This document shows, piece after piece, positions 53,151-62,421 of a DNA stretch of 64,000 nt. The notes beneath the pieces were generated by a model, which was not told the origin of the DNA, searched no databases, and was given only the letters and a program-made list of their open reading frames with translations. Source of the stretch: Sphingomonas sp. QA11 (GTDB taxonomy: Bacteria; Pseudomonadota; Alphaproteobacteria; Sphingomonadales; Sphingomonadaceae); the NCBI RefSeq assembly GCF_028473665.1, contig NZ_CP098774.1, positions 3,066,501 through 3,130,500 of the forward strand, read 5' to 3'. The first letter of the stretch is position 1. The number at the start of each line of letters is the position of its first letter. The position numbers were made by a program, and so were the translations under genes.

Positions 53151-53372
53151 ATGGAGGAACTCGCACGCCACCGCTGCCATGGCGACGACGGTACGACCGT
53201 GACCGTCGTCGAATATCGCTACGTCCATATCGGCCAGTCGCAGGGCGGCACGCCACGGCGCTACCCCGGCGCGCGCCAGATTGCGCTCACCACAGGGCAA
53301 GCGGTACGCTATATCGACTCTGAAACCTTCGAGGTCGTCGGGAGTGGGGAACTGCTCGCACGAATCCGCTGA
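53151..53372 (+). CDS. Small conserved hypothetical protein
   Basis: A 73-residue soluble protein: MEELARHRCHGDDGTTVTVV, then EYRYVHIG, RRYPGARQIALTTGQAVRYI and SETFEVVGSGELL. I know this pattern from short hypothetical proteins in sphingomonads; it looks like a small beta-barrel. Function unknown. It starts three bases after the Rnk-like stop, so the pair is co-translated. Confidence 0.65.
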   Translation: MEELARHRCHGDDGTTVTVVEYRYVHIGQSQGGTPRRYPGARQIALTTGQAVRYIDSETFEVVGSGELLARIR

Positions 53373-53401
53373 AGGATGCCGCCTCGCGCTCCCCTACCCT
53401 G

Positions 53402-53809
53402 TTATTTGCTGAGCTGACCGCGGATCGCACCCCGCGGAAAACTCGCGTTGTGGACATTGACATAATAATCGCCCGGGTTCGCGGCGATCGCGCCTGAAAC
53501 CTCGGCCGTCACCGGCTTGCACCCTTCGGAACTGCCAGTCGTCGGCGGATCGAACGGCACCACCACAGGACCCGAGACCCCCGCCGCGCCCTTGTGGATA
53601 TGCGCCATCGTCGCCGGCTCGATGCCAGAGACCTTGAGCGTGTAGCAGACTTCGTTCCTGTCAGTATCCACCGTCACGGTCGCGCTGCCCGTGCCGTCGG
53701 CGTCGGTCTCCGCACTGCCCGCAAGTGTCGCCTGAAGCTTGACGGGAACGGCGGCAAACGCGGGCGTCACCGCCATTGTCGCCGCGAGGGTGAGTAGGAT
53801 CAGTCGCAT
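53402..53809 (-). CDS. CHRD-domain secreted protein
   Basis: A 135-residue exported protein with a signal peptide (MRLILLTLAATMAVTPAFA) and one CHRD domain: KLQATLAGSAETDADGTGSAT, CYTLKVSGIEPATMAHIHKGAAG, DYYVNVHNASFPRGAIRGQL. The conserved histidines in AHIHKG and NVHN suggest metal binding. CHRD domains occur in chordin and in bacterial extracellular proteins without known enzyme activity. GGAGG lies nine bases before the ATG at 53809. Confidence 0.87.
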   Translation of the reverse strand: MRLILLTLAATMAVTPAFAAVPVKLQATLAGSAETDADGTGSATVTVDTDRNEVCYTLKVSGIEPATMAHIHKGAAGVSGPVVVPFDPPTTGSSEGCKPVTAEVSGAIAANPGDYYVNVHNASFPRGAIRGQLSK

Positions 53810-53932
53810 CGCGTTCCTCCTAGGTCCGTGGCGCCGCCGGCATGGTGCCCACGCAGCCGCTATGACGGCCCGTTTGTGGGCTTGGCGCCATCGCGGGTCA
53901 ATGAAGGAAGGCACCACCCGCATCGGCTCGTT

Positions 53933-54184
53933 TCACCCCTGCGGCGTGCCGGCGCCGCCTGGTGGCGCGATATCGACGCTGCTCAGCAGTCGATCATAAC
54001 GGGATCGGTCGGTGGCACTCAGCCCTTCGGCGATCGCCAGGCCAGCGATCGCGCCGATCAAGGCCAGCACGCCGAGGCGCAGCCAGGGCCCATGGGAGCG
54101 CGGTGTCGGCACCGGGGGTTTGTCCCACCCCTGCCCACGCCCCTCGCGCGCCCGTGCCCGGTGCCACTGGTGATCGTACCGCAT
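53933..54184 (-). CDS. Small single-helix membrane protein
   Basis: An 83-residue protein with a basic N-terminal half (MRYDHQWHRARAREGRGQGW) and one membrane helix (WLRLGVLALIGAIAGLAIAEG), followed by a polar tail ending PPGGAGTPQG. Type II orientation is likely. No family recognised; coding bias is good over the whole frame. It stands alone between the CHRD and dxs genes. Confidence 0.45.
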   Translation of the reverse strand: MRYDHQWHRARAREGRGQGWDKPPVPTPRSHGPWLRLGVLALIGAIAGLAIAEGLSATDRSRYDRLLSSVDIAPPGGAGTPQG

Positions 54185-54299
54185 CGCCTCGCTCTTCGGG
54201 CACGCTTCTAGGCCGGATTGGTAACCCGAATGCTAAGACCGCGATATCCTCGCCAGGAAAAGCGGCCTAGCTCAATCAGTTCGTCCGATTTATCGCAGG

Positions 54300-56225
54300 T
54301 TACGCCCGCGCACCCTCGGCCACGCCCCCCGAGTTATGTCGGAGGGCCTTGAGGACGGTATCGACGATGGCATCGGCATCGAGACCGGCCTCGGCATATT
54401 GTTTCTCGGGCTTGTCCTGGTCCTGGAAGGTGTCGGGCAGGCGCAGGGTGCGGATCTTCAGTCCCGCATCGACCAGCCCGGTGTCGCTCGCCAGCGTCAG
54501 CACATGCGCGCCGAGCCCGCCGATGGCGCCCTCCTCGATCGTCACCGCAACCTCATGCGTGCTCAGCAGCTTGCGGATCAGCGCCTCGTCGAGCGGCTTC
54601 ACGAACCGAAGATCGGCGACCGTCGTCGACAGCCCCCGCGCATCGAGCGCGTCAGCCGCCTTCAGCGCCTCGCCAAGCCGCGTGCCAAGCGACAGGATCG
54701 CCACCTTGTGCCCCGTGCGCACGATCCGCCCCTTGCCGATCTCCAGCAGTTCGGGAACCTCCGGCAGCGCCACCCCGGTCCCGTTGCCGCGCGGATAGCG
54801 CACCGCGATCGGCCCGCTGTCGTGATGGACGCAGGTATGCGTCATGTGCACCAGCTCCGCCTCGTCGGCCGCCGCCATCACCACGAAGTTCGGCAGGGTC
54901 GCCAGATAGGTCACGTCGAAGCTGCCCGCATGGGTCGCCCCGTCGGCGCCGACCAGGCCCGCACGGTCGATCGCGAACCTGACCGGCAGGTTCTGGATCG
55001 CCACGTCGTGCACCACCTGGTCGTATGCCCGCTGCAGGAACGTCGAGTAGATCGCGCAGAACGGCCGCATCCCCTGCGCGGCAAGACCCGCCGCGAACGT
55101 CACCGCATGCTGCTCGGCGATGCCGACATCGAAGAACCGGTCCGGATAGGCCGCCGCGAACTTGTCCAGCCCGGTCCCCGACGGCATCGCCGCCGTGATC
55201 GCGCAGATCCTGGCATCGCTCGCCGCTTCCGCGACCAGCGCCGCGCCGAACACATTCTGGTACGCCGGCGGCCCCGGCGGCGCCTTGGCCTGCGCGCCGG
55301 TGATCACGTCGAACTTCTGCACCCCGTGATATTTGTCCGCCGCGGCTTCCGCCGGCGCATAGCCCTTGCCCTTCTTGGTCACCACATGGACCAGGATCGG
55401 GCCTTCCTCGGCATCGCGCACATTCTCCAGCACCGGGATCAGCTGGTCCAGATTGTGCCCGTCGACCGGCCCCACATAATAAAAACCAAGCTCCTCGAAC
55501 AAGGTCCCGCCCATCGCCATCCCGCGCGCGAACGAATCCGTCTTCTTCGCCGCCGAATGCAGCGGACGCGGCAGCTTGCGCGCAAAGCGACGCGCCAGCT
55601 CCCTCAGGCTCAGGAACTCACGGCTCGACACGATCCGCGACAGATACGCCGACAACCCGCCAACCGGCGGCGCGATCGACATGTCGTTGTCGTTCAGGAT
55701 CACGACCAGACGGTTGCCCGCCCCTTCAGCGTTGTTCATCGCCTCATAGGCCATGCCGGCCGACATCGCCCCGTCCCCGATCACCGCGATCGCCTTGCCC
55801 GGCTCGCCCTTGATCTTGTTCGCGATCGCAAAGCCGAGCGCCGCCGAAATCGAGGTCGAGCTATGCGCCGCGCCGAACGGATCATACTCGCTCTCGCTGC
55901 GCTTCGTGAAACCGCTCAGGCCCCCGCCCGCCCGAAGCGTCCGGATCCGGTCGCGACGACCCGTCAGGATCTTGTGCGGATAGCATTGATGCCCGACATC
56001 CCAGATCAGCCGGTCACGCGGCGTCTCGAACACATAATGGATCGCCGTCGTCAGCTCCACCACGCCAAGACCAGACCCAAGGTGACCTCCCGTCACCCCC
56101 ACCGCCGCTATCGTCTCCGCACGCAACTCGTCCGCCAGCTGCCGCAGCTTCGCCACAGGTAACCCGCGCAATTCCGCGGGCGTGCTCACCGTATCCAACA
56201 ACGGCGTATCAGGAACGTCAGACAT
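54300..56225 (-). CDS. dxs: 1-deoxy-D-xylulose-5-phosphate synthase
   Basis: Dxs condenses pyruvate and glyceraldehyde 3-phosphate with thiamine diphosphate in the first step of the MEP isoprenoid pathway, which also feeds carotenoids and ubiquinone. The 641-residue protein has [14 protein letters not shown] near residue 45, the ThDP motif [17 protein letters not shown] (about 150), the transketolase-type pyrimidine region [15 protein letters not shown], and [18 protein letters not shown]. The ATG at 56225 (MSDVPDTP) is preferred; three upstream codons are also in frame. Confidence 0.96.
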   Translation of the reverse strand: MSDVPDTPLLDTVSTPAELRGLPVAKLRQLADELRAETIAAVGVTGGHLGSGLGVVELTTAIHYVFETPRDRLIWDVGHQCYPHKILTGRRDRIRTLRAGGGLSGFTKRSESEYDPFGAAHSSTSISAALGFAIANKIKGEPGKAIAVIGDGAMSAGMAYEAMNNAEGAGNRLVVILNDNDMSIAPPVGGLSAYLSRIVSSREFLSLRELARRFARKLPRPLHSAAKKTDSFARGMAMGGTLFEELGFYYVGPVDGHNLDQLIPVLENVRDAEEGPILVHVVTKKGKGYAPAEAAADKYHGVQKFDVITGAQAKAPPGPPAYQNVFGAALVAEAASDARICAITAAMPSGTGLDKFAAAYPDRFFDVGIAEQHAVTFAAGLAAQGMRPFCAIYSTFLQRAYDQVVHDVAIQNLPVRFAIDRAGLVGADGATHAGSFDVTYLATLPNFVVMAAADEAELVHMTHTCVHHDSGPIAVRYPRGNGTGVALPEVPELLEIGKGRIVRTGHKVAILSLGTRLGEALKAADALDARGLSTTVADLRFVKPLDEALIRKLLSTHEVAVTIEEGAIGGLGAHVLTLASDTGLVDAGLKIRTLRLPDTFQDQDKPEKQYAEAGLDADAIVDTVLKALRHNSGGVAEGARA

Positions 56226-56321
56226 CATCCCCATTTAGCGAACGAGACGATGGGTGTCGATTGCTGCAACCGCTCAGATCGTTTCTTGACGAAGAGCGCA
56301 CGGGATCGTGACAATAATGCA

Positions 56322-56861
56322 ATGCATCCTCTCACCGGCCGACTCGCCATTCCGGCGGACATTCCCGCCATTCGCACCCTGATGGCGCGATCAATCGCGC
56401 AGTTGCAGCAGGGTTTTCTCAGCCCTTTGGAAATCGCCGCGAGTCGTGCCGTAATGGGCCTCGATACGCAGCTAATCGAGGACAGGACCTATTTCATCGT
56501 CGAATCCGGCGAGACGATCGCCGGTTGCGGCGGCTGGAGCGCGCGGGCGACACTCTATGGCGGAGACCACAGCGCGGCGTTGCGTGACCCGAAACCGCTC
56601 GATCCGGCGCAAGACGCGGCGCGAATCCGGGCGATGTTCACTGATCCCGATTTCGCGCGACGCGGAATCGGACGCCTGATCCTGTCCTTGTGCGAGGGGG
56701 CTGCGCGACAGGCCGGGTTCGCCCGGGCGGAAATGATGGCCACCCTGGCGGGCGAGCCGCTGTACCGGGCCTGTGGCTATGCCGAGATAGAACGCGTCAC
56801 CGCACCGCCGATGGGCGGCATCGCCGTCCCACTCGTGCGCATGGGCAAACCGTTATTCTAG
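56322..56861 (+). CDS. GNAT-family N-acetyltransferase
   Basis: A 179-residue GNAT protein. MHPLTGRLAIPADIPAIRTLM is the first strand and helix; IAGCGGWSARATLYGG, FARRGIGRLILSLCEGAAR (acetyl-CoA loop, about 117-135) and PLYRACGYAEIERV complete the fold. Acceptor unknown. The ATG at 56322 matches the family start, although no strong ribosome site is visible. It converges on the Zur-like gene with ten bases between stops and is divergent from dxs. Confidence 0.83.
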   Translation: MHPLTGRLAIPADIPAIRTLMARSIAQLQQGFLSPLEIAASRAVMGLDTQLIEDRTYFIVESGETIAGCGGWSARATLYGGDHSAALRDPKPLDPAQDAARIRAMFTDPDFARRGIGRLILSLCEGAARQAGFARAEMMATLAGEPLYRACGYAEIERVTAPPMGGIAVPLVRMGKPLF

Positions 56862-56871
56862 GGCCCTTATT

Positions 56872-57351
56872 CTAGTCGCAGTCGGCGCACTTACCGCGCA
56901 CCTCGATCACCGGCCGCACCGGCGAGAAGCCGGCAGCCTCAGCGGCGGAGCGGACCCCGCTGGTGATTCGGTCATTGTCGAGATGAGTCGTCTGGCCGCA
57001 GGTGTCGCAGACCAGGAAGATGCAATCGTGCAGGCAATCGGGATGCGCGTTGGCGACATAGGCGTTCGAGCTTTCGACTCGCCGCGCCAGATTTGCCCCG
57101 ACGAACAGGTCGAGGATACGGTACACGCTGTTGGCGGCAACCCGTCGCCCTTCAGTCTTCGATACCGCCTCGGCAATGTCATAGGCGGAGGCCGGCTTGT
57201 CGAAACCGGCAAGCGCCTCGAAGATATGGGCACGCATCGTCGTCCACTGCTCGCCCGATTTCTCGAGCGTCTCGCGCGCCACCCTGGAAAGGTCGGCGCC
57301 CTGGGGCTCGTGATGGTGATGATGTGCGGCCATGCGAGTCAATTTAGGCAT
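56872..57351 (-). CDS. zur: Fur-family regulator, Zur-like
   Basis: A 159-residue metalloregulator. The winged helix covers about 40-90 (PASAYDIAEAVSKTEGRRVAANSVYRILDLF), and the C-terminal half has the structural zinc cysteines CDTCGQ and CADCD, plus HPDCLHDCIFLVC. A His run near the N-terminus (MAAHHHHHEP) may bind zinc. Zur represses zinc-uptake genes when zinc is plentiful. GAGG lies nine bases before the ATG at 57351. A MerC gene is next upstream on the same strand, and a candidate Zur box lies before merC, which supports Zur over Fur. Confidence 0.83.
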   Translation of the reverse strand: MPKLTRMAAHHHHHEPQGADLSRVARETLEKSGEQWTTMRAHIFEALAGFDKPASAYDIAEAVSKTEGRRVAANSVYRILDLFVGANLARRVESSNAYVANAHPDCLHDCIFLVCDTCGQTTHLDNDRITSGVRSAAEAAGFSPVRPVIEVRGKCADCD

Positions 57352-57390
57352 TGCCGCCCTCGGCGGCAAGCACGGTGCCGGCAAATGGCG

Positions 57391-57786
57391 CTAGTAAGTG
57401 GCGCGGCGGTTCAGATCATGGCCCAGGGCGAGGATCGCCACGCCGATCAGCGTCCAGATCGTCTCCGTGCCGCCGTCATGCGGCATGGTAATCGCGCCCG
57501 CCATGATGCCGAGGCCAAGCGAGCCGACCACCGCCGGCATCATATAGCCATGCGCGAAGATCCCGCGCCCCAGGGCAAGCACGCCGAAGCCGATCGCGAA
57601 CGTCAGGCCGATTTCGTGGAACAGCGGATTCAACAGCAACCCGCCAGCGGAAGCCGCCAGGGCAAGGAACACGGAACTGGCGAGGCAATGCACCGCACAT
57701 AGCCCCGACAGTCCGATCGCGAACCGATCGAACCGCGACTCGAACCACGCAAAGGCGGGCGAGGAAGAATGGGCATGCGCTGTCAT
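57391..57786 (-). CDS. MerC-domain membrane protein
   Basis: A 131-residue protein with four membrane helices and a His-rich ends: AHAHSSS at the N-terminus, then FDRFAIGLSGLCAVHCLASSV with the CxxxC-like pair in the first helix, as in MerC mercury transporters. In sphingomonads such genes beside zur suggest zinc or another divalent metal rather than mercury; this is inference from context, as no merA or merR is present. It is 39 bases upstream of zur on the same strand. Confidence 0.8.
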   Translation of the reverse strand: MTAHAHSSSPAFAWFESRFDRFAIGLSGLCAVHCLASSVFLALAASAGGLLLNPLFHEIGLTFAIGFGVLALGRGIFAHGYMMPAVVGSLGLGIMAGAITMPHDGGTETIWTLIGVAILALGHDLNRRATY

Positions 57787-57817
57787 TGCGGGGCCCATGT
57801 GGCATAACCGCCCAAAA

Positions 57818-57830
57818 GTTACAATATATC
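57818..57830. promoter_or_regulatory. Candidate Zur box before merC
   Basis: GTTACAATATATC differs at two places from the palindrome GTTATAATATAAC that I recall as typical for alphaproteobacterial Zur. It lies 32 bases upstream of the merC start in an AT-rich gap shared with divergent ctaA. Match judged by eye. Confidence 0.35.
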
Positions 57831-57904
57831 ATCGATATTTTTCGTCCGACCGCTCGTCACAATCCCGAATCGACGCGCGCGGGCGATGGGTCTAGGAGCG
57901 GGCC

Positions 57905-58942
57905 ATGCTTCAGGCTTCCTCGCTCGCCCATCCGTCGCGGCCGCGCGCCCTCGCTGCGTGGCTCTTCTCGGTCGCCGGTCTTATCGTCCTGATGGTCGTG
58001 ATCGGCGGCATTACCCGGCTTACCGAATCGGGGCTGTCGATCACTGAATGGAAGCCGATCAGCGGCATCATCCCTCCTCTCACCGATGCGGCGTGGCAGG
58101 CCGAGTTCGACAATTACAAGCGCATCCCTGAATATACCCAGATCAACCATGGCATGACGCTGGCCGGGTTCAAGTCGATCTTCTTCTGGGAATTCGTCCA
58201 TCGCCTGCTCGGCCGACTGATCGGCCTTGCCTTCGCCCTGCCGCTGTTGTGGTTCGCCGTTCGGCGGCGGATTCCACCCGGCTATGGCTGGCGGCTGGTC
58301 GCCCTGCTCGCCCTTGGCGGGCTCCAGGGCGCGATCGGATGGTGGATGGTTGCCTCGGGCCTGTCGGTACGCACCGATGTCAGCCATGTCCGCCTCGCCG
58401 TCCATCTGATCACCGCGCTCGTGCTGCTGTCGGGTCTGGTGTGGACCGCGCTTGATCTGCGCGCGCTGGCGGAAAGCCGGCTCGCCGTGCCTGCCTCGCT
58501 TCGTCCGCTCGCCCTGGCCGCGCTGCTGCTGCTGTTCGGCCAGATCATGTTCGGCGCCTTCACCGCTGGACTCGACGCGGGCTATGCCTTTTCGAGCTGG
58601 CCATTGATGGGCAACACCCTCTTCCCCGCAGGGGTCGCGTTCATCGAGCCGATCTGGCGCAACGCGGTCGACAATCCGGTGGTAGTGCAATTCATCCACC
58701 GCTGGTTCGCCTTCGTCGCTGCCACCGCGCTGATCATGCTGGCGCTGCGGTCGATCAGGCAGGGTGCCGGCGTCGCCGGCCGAATGCTCATCTGGCTGGT
58801 GGTGCTGCAAATCGCGCTGGGCATCGCGACGTTGCTCAGCGGCGTGCAGATCGTGATCGCCATCGCGCACCAGGCGAACGCGGCGCTGACGCTGATCGCG
58901 GCGACGTTCGCCGCCCACAGGATAGGGCGCGCAACGCGGTGA
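57905..58942 (+). CDS. ctaA: Heme A synthase (COX15/CtaA)
   Basis: CtaA oxidises heme O to heme A for aa3-type cytochrome oxidase in the inner membrane. The 345-residue protein has eight membrane helices and the heme-ligand histidines in INHGMTLAGFKSIFFWEFVHR, DVSHVRLAVHLITAL, VVQFIHRWFAF and AIAHQANAAL; LTESGLSITEWKPISG is the conserved first loop. Length and motifs match the proteobacterial type. The gene stop overlaps the cutA start (GTGA), and merC is divergent. Confidence 0.94.
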   Translation: MLQASSLAHPSRPRALAAWLFSVAGLIVLMVVIGGITRLTESGLSITEWKPISGIIPPLTDAAWQAEFDNYKRIPEYTQINHGMTLAGFKSIFFWEFVHRLLGRLIGLAFALPLLWFAVRRRIPPGYGWRLVALLALGGLQGAIGWWMVASGLSVRTDVSHVRLAVHLITALVLLSGLVWTALDLRALAESRLAVPASLRPLALAALLLLFGQIMFGAFTAGLDAGYAFSSWPLMGNTLFPAGVAFIEPIWRNAVDNPVVVQFIHRWFAFVAATALIMLALRSIRQGAGVAGRMLIWLVVLQIALGIATLLSGVQIVIAIAHQANAALTLIAATFAAHRIGRATR

Positions 58943-59259
58943 GCAGGATCCGCCTCGTCCGCACCACCTTCGGCAACGCGGACGAGGCTGCGCGCGTCGC
59001 CCTGGCGATGATCGAGGACCGTCTCGCCGCCTGCGCGTCGCTTTCCCCGACCCACTCGATCTATCGCTGGCATGGCGAGGTAGAGGCAGGCGACGAAACG
59101 GCGGTCCTGTTCAAGACCACCCCGGATCGCGCCGCCGCGCTCGCCGCCGCGATCGAAGCGCGGCATTGCTACGATCAGCCCGTCATCGAGGCATGGGAGG
59201 CGGATGTCGACCCGGCGGTCGCGGACTGGGTCTATGCGGAAACAGCCAAGGTATCCTGA
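58939..59259 (+). CDS. cutA: Divalent cation tolerance protein CutA
   Basis: A 106-residue trimeric CutA1-type protein associated with copper and other divalent metal tolerance. VALAMIEDRLAACASLSPTHSIYRWHGEVE and ETAVLFKTTPDRAAAL, HCYDQPVIEAWEADVD are the family motifs in order. The GTG start shares four bases with the ctaA stop, so ctaA and cutA are coupled. Exact function remains debated in the family. Confidence 0.93.
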   Translation: MSRIRLVRTTFGNADEAARVALAMIEDRLAACASLSPTHSIYRWHGEVEAGDETAVLFKTTPDRAAALAAAIEARHCYDQPVIEAWEADVDPAVADWVYAETAKVS

Positions 59260-59285
59260 TACCTGTCGTGAAAGCGGCCTTTCGC

Positions 59286-59314
59286 TTGACTTTTTTACCC
59301 CTTCCTCACATTAG
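59286..59314 (+). promoter_or_regulatory. Candidate promoter of rplM-rpsI
   Basis: TTGACT (59286-59291), a 17-base spacer and CATTAG (59309-59314) fit a housekeeping promoter with a strong -35. It lies 64 bases before the rplM ATG, as expected for a ribosomal-protein operon. Confidence 0.5.
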
Positions 59315-59324
59315 CCCGCGATCA

Positions 59325-59347
59325 GCGCCGTCCCGTGGGGGCGGCGC
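59325..59347 (+). promoter_or_regulatory. Hairpin in the rplM leader
   Basis: GCGCCG (59325-59330) and CGGCGC (59342-59347) pair around an 11-base loop, between the candidate promoter and the rplM ribosome site. L13 autoregulates its own operon in other bacteria, so this might be its target, but no known L13 leader motif was recognised. Confidence 0.3.
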
Positions 59348-59377
59348 ATGTCGTTTGAACGAAAGAGGTCTGGCCCC

Positions 59378-59854
59378 ATGAAGGCGCTGATGAAGACCAC
59401 CAAGTCGGTAAAGCCGCACGAGGTGGAGAAGAAATGGCATATCGTCGATGCCGACGGCCTGGTGGTCGGTCGTGCAGCCTCGATCATCGCCAACGTCCTG
59501 CGCGGCAAGCACAAGCCGAGCTTCACCCCGCATGTCGACTGCGGTGACAATGTCATCGTCATCAACGCCGACAAGATCAAGTTCACGGGCAACAAGCTCA
59601 AGGACAAGGTCTATTACAAGCACACCGGTTATGCCGGCGGCATCAAGGGCGTGACCGCGGGCAAGGTGCTCGACGGCCGCTTCCCCGAGCGCGTGCTGGA
59701 AAAGGCCGTGGAACGCATGATCCCGCGCGGTCCGCTGGGTCGCGAGCAGATGCGCAACCTGCGCGTCTTCGCCGGTGCCGAGCATCCGCATGCAGCACAG
59801 AACCCTGAAGTCCTCGACATCGGTTCGATGAACCGCAAGAACAAGGTGGGCTAA
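59378..59854 (+). CDS. rplM: 50S ribosomal protein L13
   Basis: L13 of the large ribosomal subunit, 158 residues. [30 protein letters not shown], then [28 protein letters not shown] and the signature [26 protein letters not shown] are unmistakable. The ATG at 59378 follows AGAGG. It heads the conserved rplM-rpsI operon, three bases before rpsI. Confidence 0.98.
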   Translation: MKALMKTTKSVKPHEVEKKWHIVDADGLVVGRAASIIANVLRGKHKPSFTPHVDCGDNVIVINADKIKFTGNKLKDKVYYKHTGYAGGIKGVTAGKVLDGRFPERVLEKAVERMIPRGPLGREQMRNLRVFAGAEHPHAAQNPEVLDIGSMNRKNKVG

Positions 59855-59857
59855 TTG

Positions 59858-60406
59858 ATGTCCGACAATCGTCAGTCCCTTTCCGATCTCGCAAACCTGA
59901 CCAGCCAGCCGGCGCCGGTCGCAGCCACCTCAACGGTTCTCGCCGGTGACGAATATGCACCTGCCGCTCCGGTCGTCGTGCGCGAGCCGATGCCGCTGCG
60001 CGAGCAGATCCTCGACAAGCAGGGCCGGGCCTATGCGACCGGCCGCCGCAAGGATGCCGTCGCCCGCGTCTGGATCAAGCCGGGTTCCGGCAAGATCACG
60101 ATCAACGGTCGCGACCAGGAAGTGTATTTCGCCCGTCCGACGCTGCGCCTCGTCATCAACCAGGTGTTCGGCGTGACCGAGCGCGAGGGTGCGTATGACG
60201 TGGTCTGCACCGTCAAGGGTGGCGGGCTTTCGGGCCAGGCCGGCGCGGTCAAGCACGGCATCAGCCAGGCGCTGACCAAGTTCGAGCCGATCCTGCGCGC
60301 GCCCGTCAAGGCCGCCGGTTTCCTGACCCGCGACAGCCGCACGGTCGAGCGCAAGAAGTATGGCCGCGCCAAGGCTCGCCGCAGCTTCCAGTTCTCGAAG
60401 CGCTAA
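59858..60406 (+). CDS. rpsI: 30S ribosomal protein S9
   Basis: S9 of the small ribosomal subunit. The core from about residue 54 reads [20 protein letters not shown], then [18 protein letters not shown] and the basic tail [17 protein letters not shown], whose end reaches the decoding centre. Before the core is an acidic, Ala/Pro-rich extension of about 50 residues, usual in sphingomonads but not in E. coli (130 residues). ATG at 59858 directly follows an in-frame TTG. An intrinsic terminator follows. Confidence 0.97.
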   Translation: MSDNRQSLSDLANLTSQPAPVAATSTVLAGDEYAPAAPVVVREPMPLREQILDKQGRAYATGRRKDAVARVWIKPGSGKITINGRDQEVYFARPTLRLVINQVFGVTEREGAYDVVCTVKGGGLSGQAGAVKHGISQALTKFEPILRAPVKAAGFLTRDSRTVERKKYGRAKARRSFQFSKR

Positions 60407-60429
60407 GCGTTTCTCGACTGCGCGAACAG

Positions 60430-60458
60430 GGGCGGTCCGGCAACGGGCCGCCCTTTTT
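60430..60458 (+). terminator. Intrinsic terminator of rplM-rpsI
   Basis: GGGCGGTCCG (60430-60439) pairs with CGGGCCGCCC (60444-60453), one G-U pair and a GCAA tetraloop, then TTTTT. It lies 23 bases after the rpsI stop. Confidence 0.92.
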
Positions 60459-60464
60459 CGTTGT

Positions 60465-61730
60465 CTATTTGCCTGAATCGAGCGCGGCCACGGTCCCGTT
60501 CGCGACCGCGGCATCCTTCATCGCGGCAGCGGCGCGCTCCGCACCCTCCATCGCTCGCAGGACGTTTCCGCCCGCCAGCTTGGCGATGTCGGCGTCACTC
60601 CAGCCGCGCCGCATCAGTTCGGCAAGCAGCGCCGGATAGGTAGCGACGCTTTCGAGCCCCTGGGGCAGATCCGGCACGCCGTCGAAATCCGATCCGATCC
60701 CGACATGATCGGGCCCTGCCACCTTCGCAATGTGATCGATATGGTCAGCGACCATCGCCAGCGTGACCACCGGCATGGGGTGCGCCTTGTCCCATTCGGC
60801 CAGCGCCGCCTTGGCCGCCGCCGGCTGGCCGAGATACAGGCCGCTGAACGGTGGGGCATTGTAGCTCGCGATCTCGCCCGCGCGCGCCGCATCCCAGCGC
60901 CGCCGCGCCTCGGAGATATAGCCGGGTGCGAAATTGACCATCACCACGCCGCCATTCGCCGCGACCTGGCGCAGCACGGCGTCGGAGACGTTACGCGAAT
61001 GATCGCACAGGGCCCGAGCGCTGGAATGCGAGAAGATCACCGGTGCCTTCGACACGCGCAGCGCGTCGACCATCGTCGCCTCGCTGACATGGCTCAGATC
61101 GACCAGCATGCCAAGCCGGTTGAGCTCGCCCACCACTGCCTCGCCGAACTTGGTGAGACCGTCATGCTCCGGATTGTCGGTGGCCGAATCCGCCCAGGCG
61201 ATCGTGCGCGAATGGGTCAGCGTCAGATAAGAGGCACCAAGCTTGCGATAGGCACGCAGCACGGCGAAGCTGCCGTCGATCTGCCCGCCGCCCTCCACGC
61301 CGAGCATCGAGGCGACCTTGCCCTGCGCCTGGATGCGCCGGACATCGGCCGCCGTGACGGCCGGCTCGAACACTTTCGGATAGCGCGCGAAGATCTGGTG
61401 CATCAGGTCGATCTGCTCAAGCGTCTCGACGACCTGCTGGGTTTCCGGCAGCCCGGCGGAGACATAGACCGACCAGAATTGGCCGCCGACATGCCCGGCA
61501 CGCAGCCGGTCGATATCGGTATGATATTTCGTAGGATCGAGCCTGGTCAGGTCGATGCTCCAGCGCTCGTCCTTGGCCTGCCCCACCAATGTTTCAGCCC
61601 AGTCGTTATGACCATCGATCACCGGGCTCCGGGCGAGGACGCGGGCAATCCGCGCATCGATGTCATTGGTCTTGTCAGGAGCGGCGGCCATCAACAATGG
61701 CGCCAAGGCGAACAGAAGGGCTGGTCTCAT
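60465..61730 (-). CDS. Secreted membrane dipeptidase (peptidase M19)
   Basis: A 421-residue zinc dipeptidase with a signal peptide (MRPALLFALAPLLMAAAP). The M19 metal site is readable: HNDW (His41, Asp43) in IDGHNDWAET, Glu in GVEGGGQ, His in VDLSHVSEATM and His in FSHSSARALCDH; HVGIGSDFDG near the end closes the barrel. Renal-dipeptidase relatives hydrolyse dipeptides and some D-amino-acid peptides in the periplasm. It converges on rpsI just after that operon's terminator. Confidence 0.92.
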   Translation of the reverse strand: MRPALLFALAPLLMAAAPDKTNDIDARIARVLARSPVIDGHNDWAETLVGQAKDERWSIDLTRLDPTKYHTDIDRLRAGHVGGQFWSVYVSAGLPETQQVVETLEQIDLMHQIFARYPKVFEPAVTAADVRRIQAQGKVASMLGVEGGGQIDGSFAVLRAYRKLGASYLTLTHSRTIAWADSATDNPEHDGLTKFGEAVVGELNRLGMLVDLSHVSEATMVDALRVSKAPVIFSHSSARALCDHSRNVSDAVLRQVAANGGVVMVNFAPGYISEARRRWDAARAGEIASYNAPPFSGLYLGQPAAAKAALAEWDKAHPMPVVTLAMVADHIDHIAKVAGPDHVGIGSDFDGVPDLPQGLESVATYPALLAELMRRGWSDADIAKLAGGNVLRAMEGAERAAAAMKDAAVANGTVAALDSGK

Positions 61731-61853
61731 ACCGCGAGCATAGATCGCGATGCTGGCGGCGCAAGCCGCGCTTCGCAAGCTATCGCTCCATCAATCAACG
61801 CTCCCCTTTTTCGAAAGGGTCGATTAGCTTTCGAAGCAGGAAGGAGATGCGCA

Positions 61854-62357
61854 TTGGCTTTGGAGGACCCCGTGACGGCTCGCATCGTGGCGTTCCTGGA
61901 GCGGATCGGCATCCCCGTCGAAACCGACACCGTGCCCGAAGGCTCGTTCCTTCCCGCAATGGCGATCAGGAACGGCGCCGTGGTCTATGATCCCGCACTG
62001 CTCGAATGGCCTGGCGATCTGCTGCACGAAGCGGGGCACGTCGCGGTGACCGATCCTGCGTTGCGCCCGACCCTCAGCGAGGTGCGCTCCGATCCTGCCG
62101 AGGAGATGGCCGCCATTGTCTGGTCCTATGCCGCGGCGCTCGAGATGGATCTGGATCCGGCGATCGTATTCCACGAGCATGGCTACAGAGGCGGCGGCGA
62201 TTCGATCCTCGAGAATTTCACGGCCGGCCGTTATTTCGGCGTACCGATGCTGGAATATTACGGCATGACGCTGACCGAACGCTTCGCCGAGGAACGCGGG
62301 ATGGCGCCCTACCCGTTCATGCTCTCCTGGCTACGCACCCGGACGAGCGCTGAATGA
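61854..62357 (+). CDS. HEXXH-motif protein, putative metallopeptidase
   Basis: A 167-residue soluble protein with LLHEAGHVAV, a zinc-protease HExxH motif (His58, Glu59, His62), followed by an acidic helical part (PAEEMAAIVWSYAAALEMDLD) and GGGDSILENFTAGRYFGVP. I know it as a conserved hypothetical in sphingomonads; peptidase activity is inferred only from the motif. TTG at 61854 is chosen as start, seven bases after AAGGAG. It is divergent from the dipeptidase gene. Confidence 0.68.
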   Translation: MALEDPVTARIVAFLERIGIPVETDTVPEGSFLPAMAIRNGAVVYDPALLEWPGDLLHEAGHVAVTDPALRPTLSEVRSDPAEEMAAIVWSYAAALEMDLDPAIVFHEHGYRGGGDSILENFTAGRYFGVPMLEYYGMTLTERFAEERGMAPYPFMLSWLRTRTSAE

Positions 62358-62421
62358 CCGGCACGCCCGGACACCAATGGATCGCGTTGCGCATCTTCGG
62401 ATCGGGGTTTCAAAACTAGCC

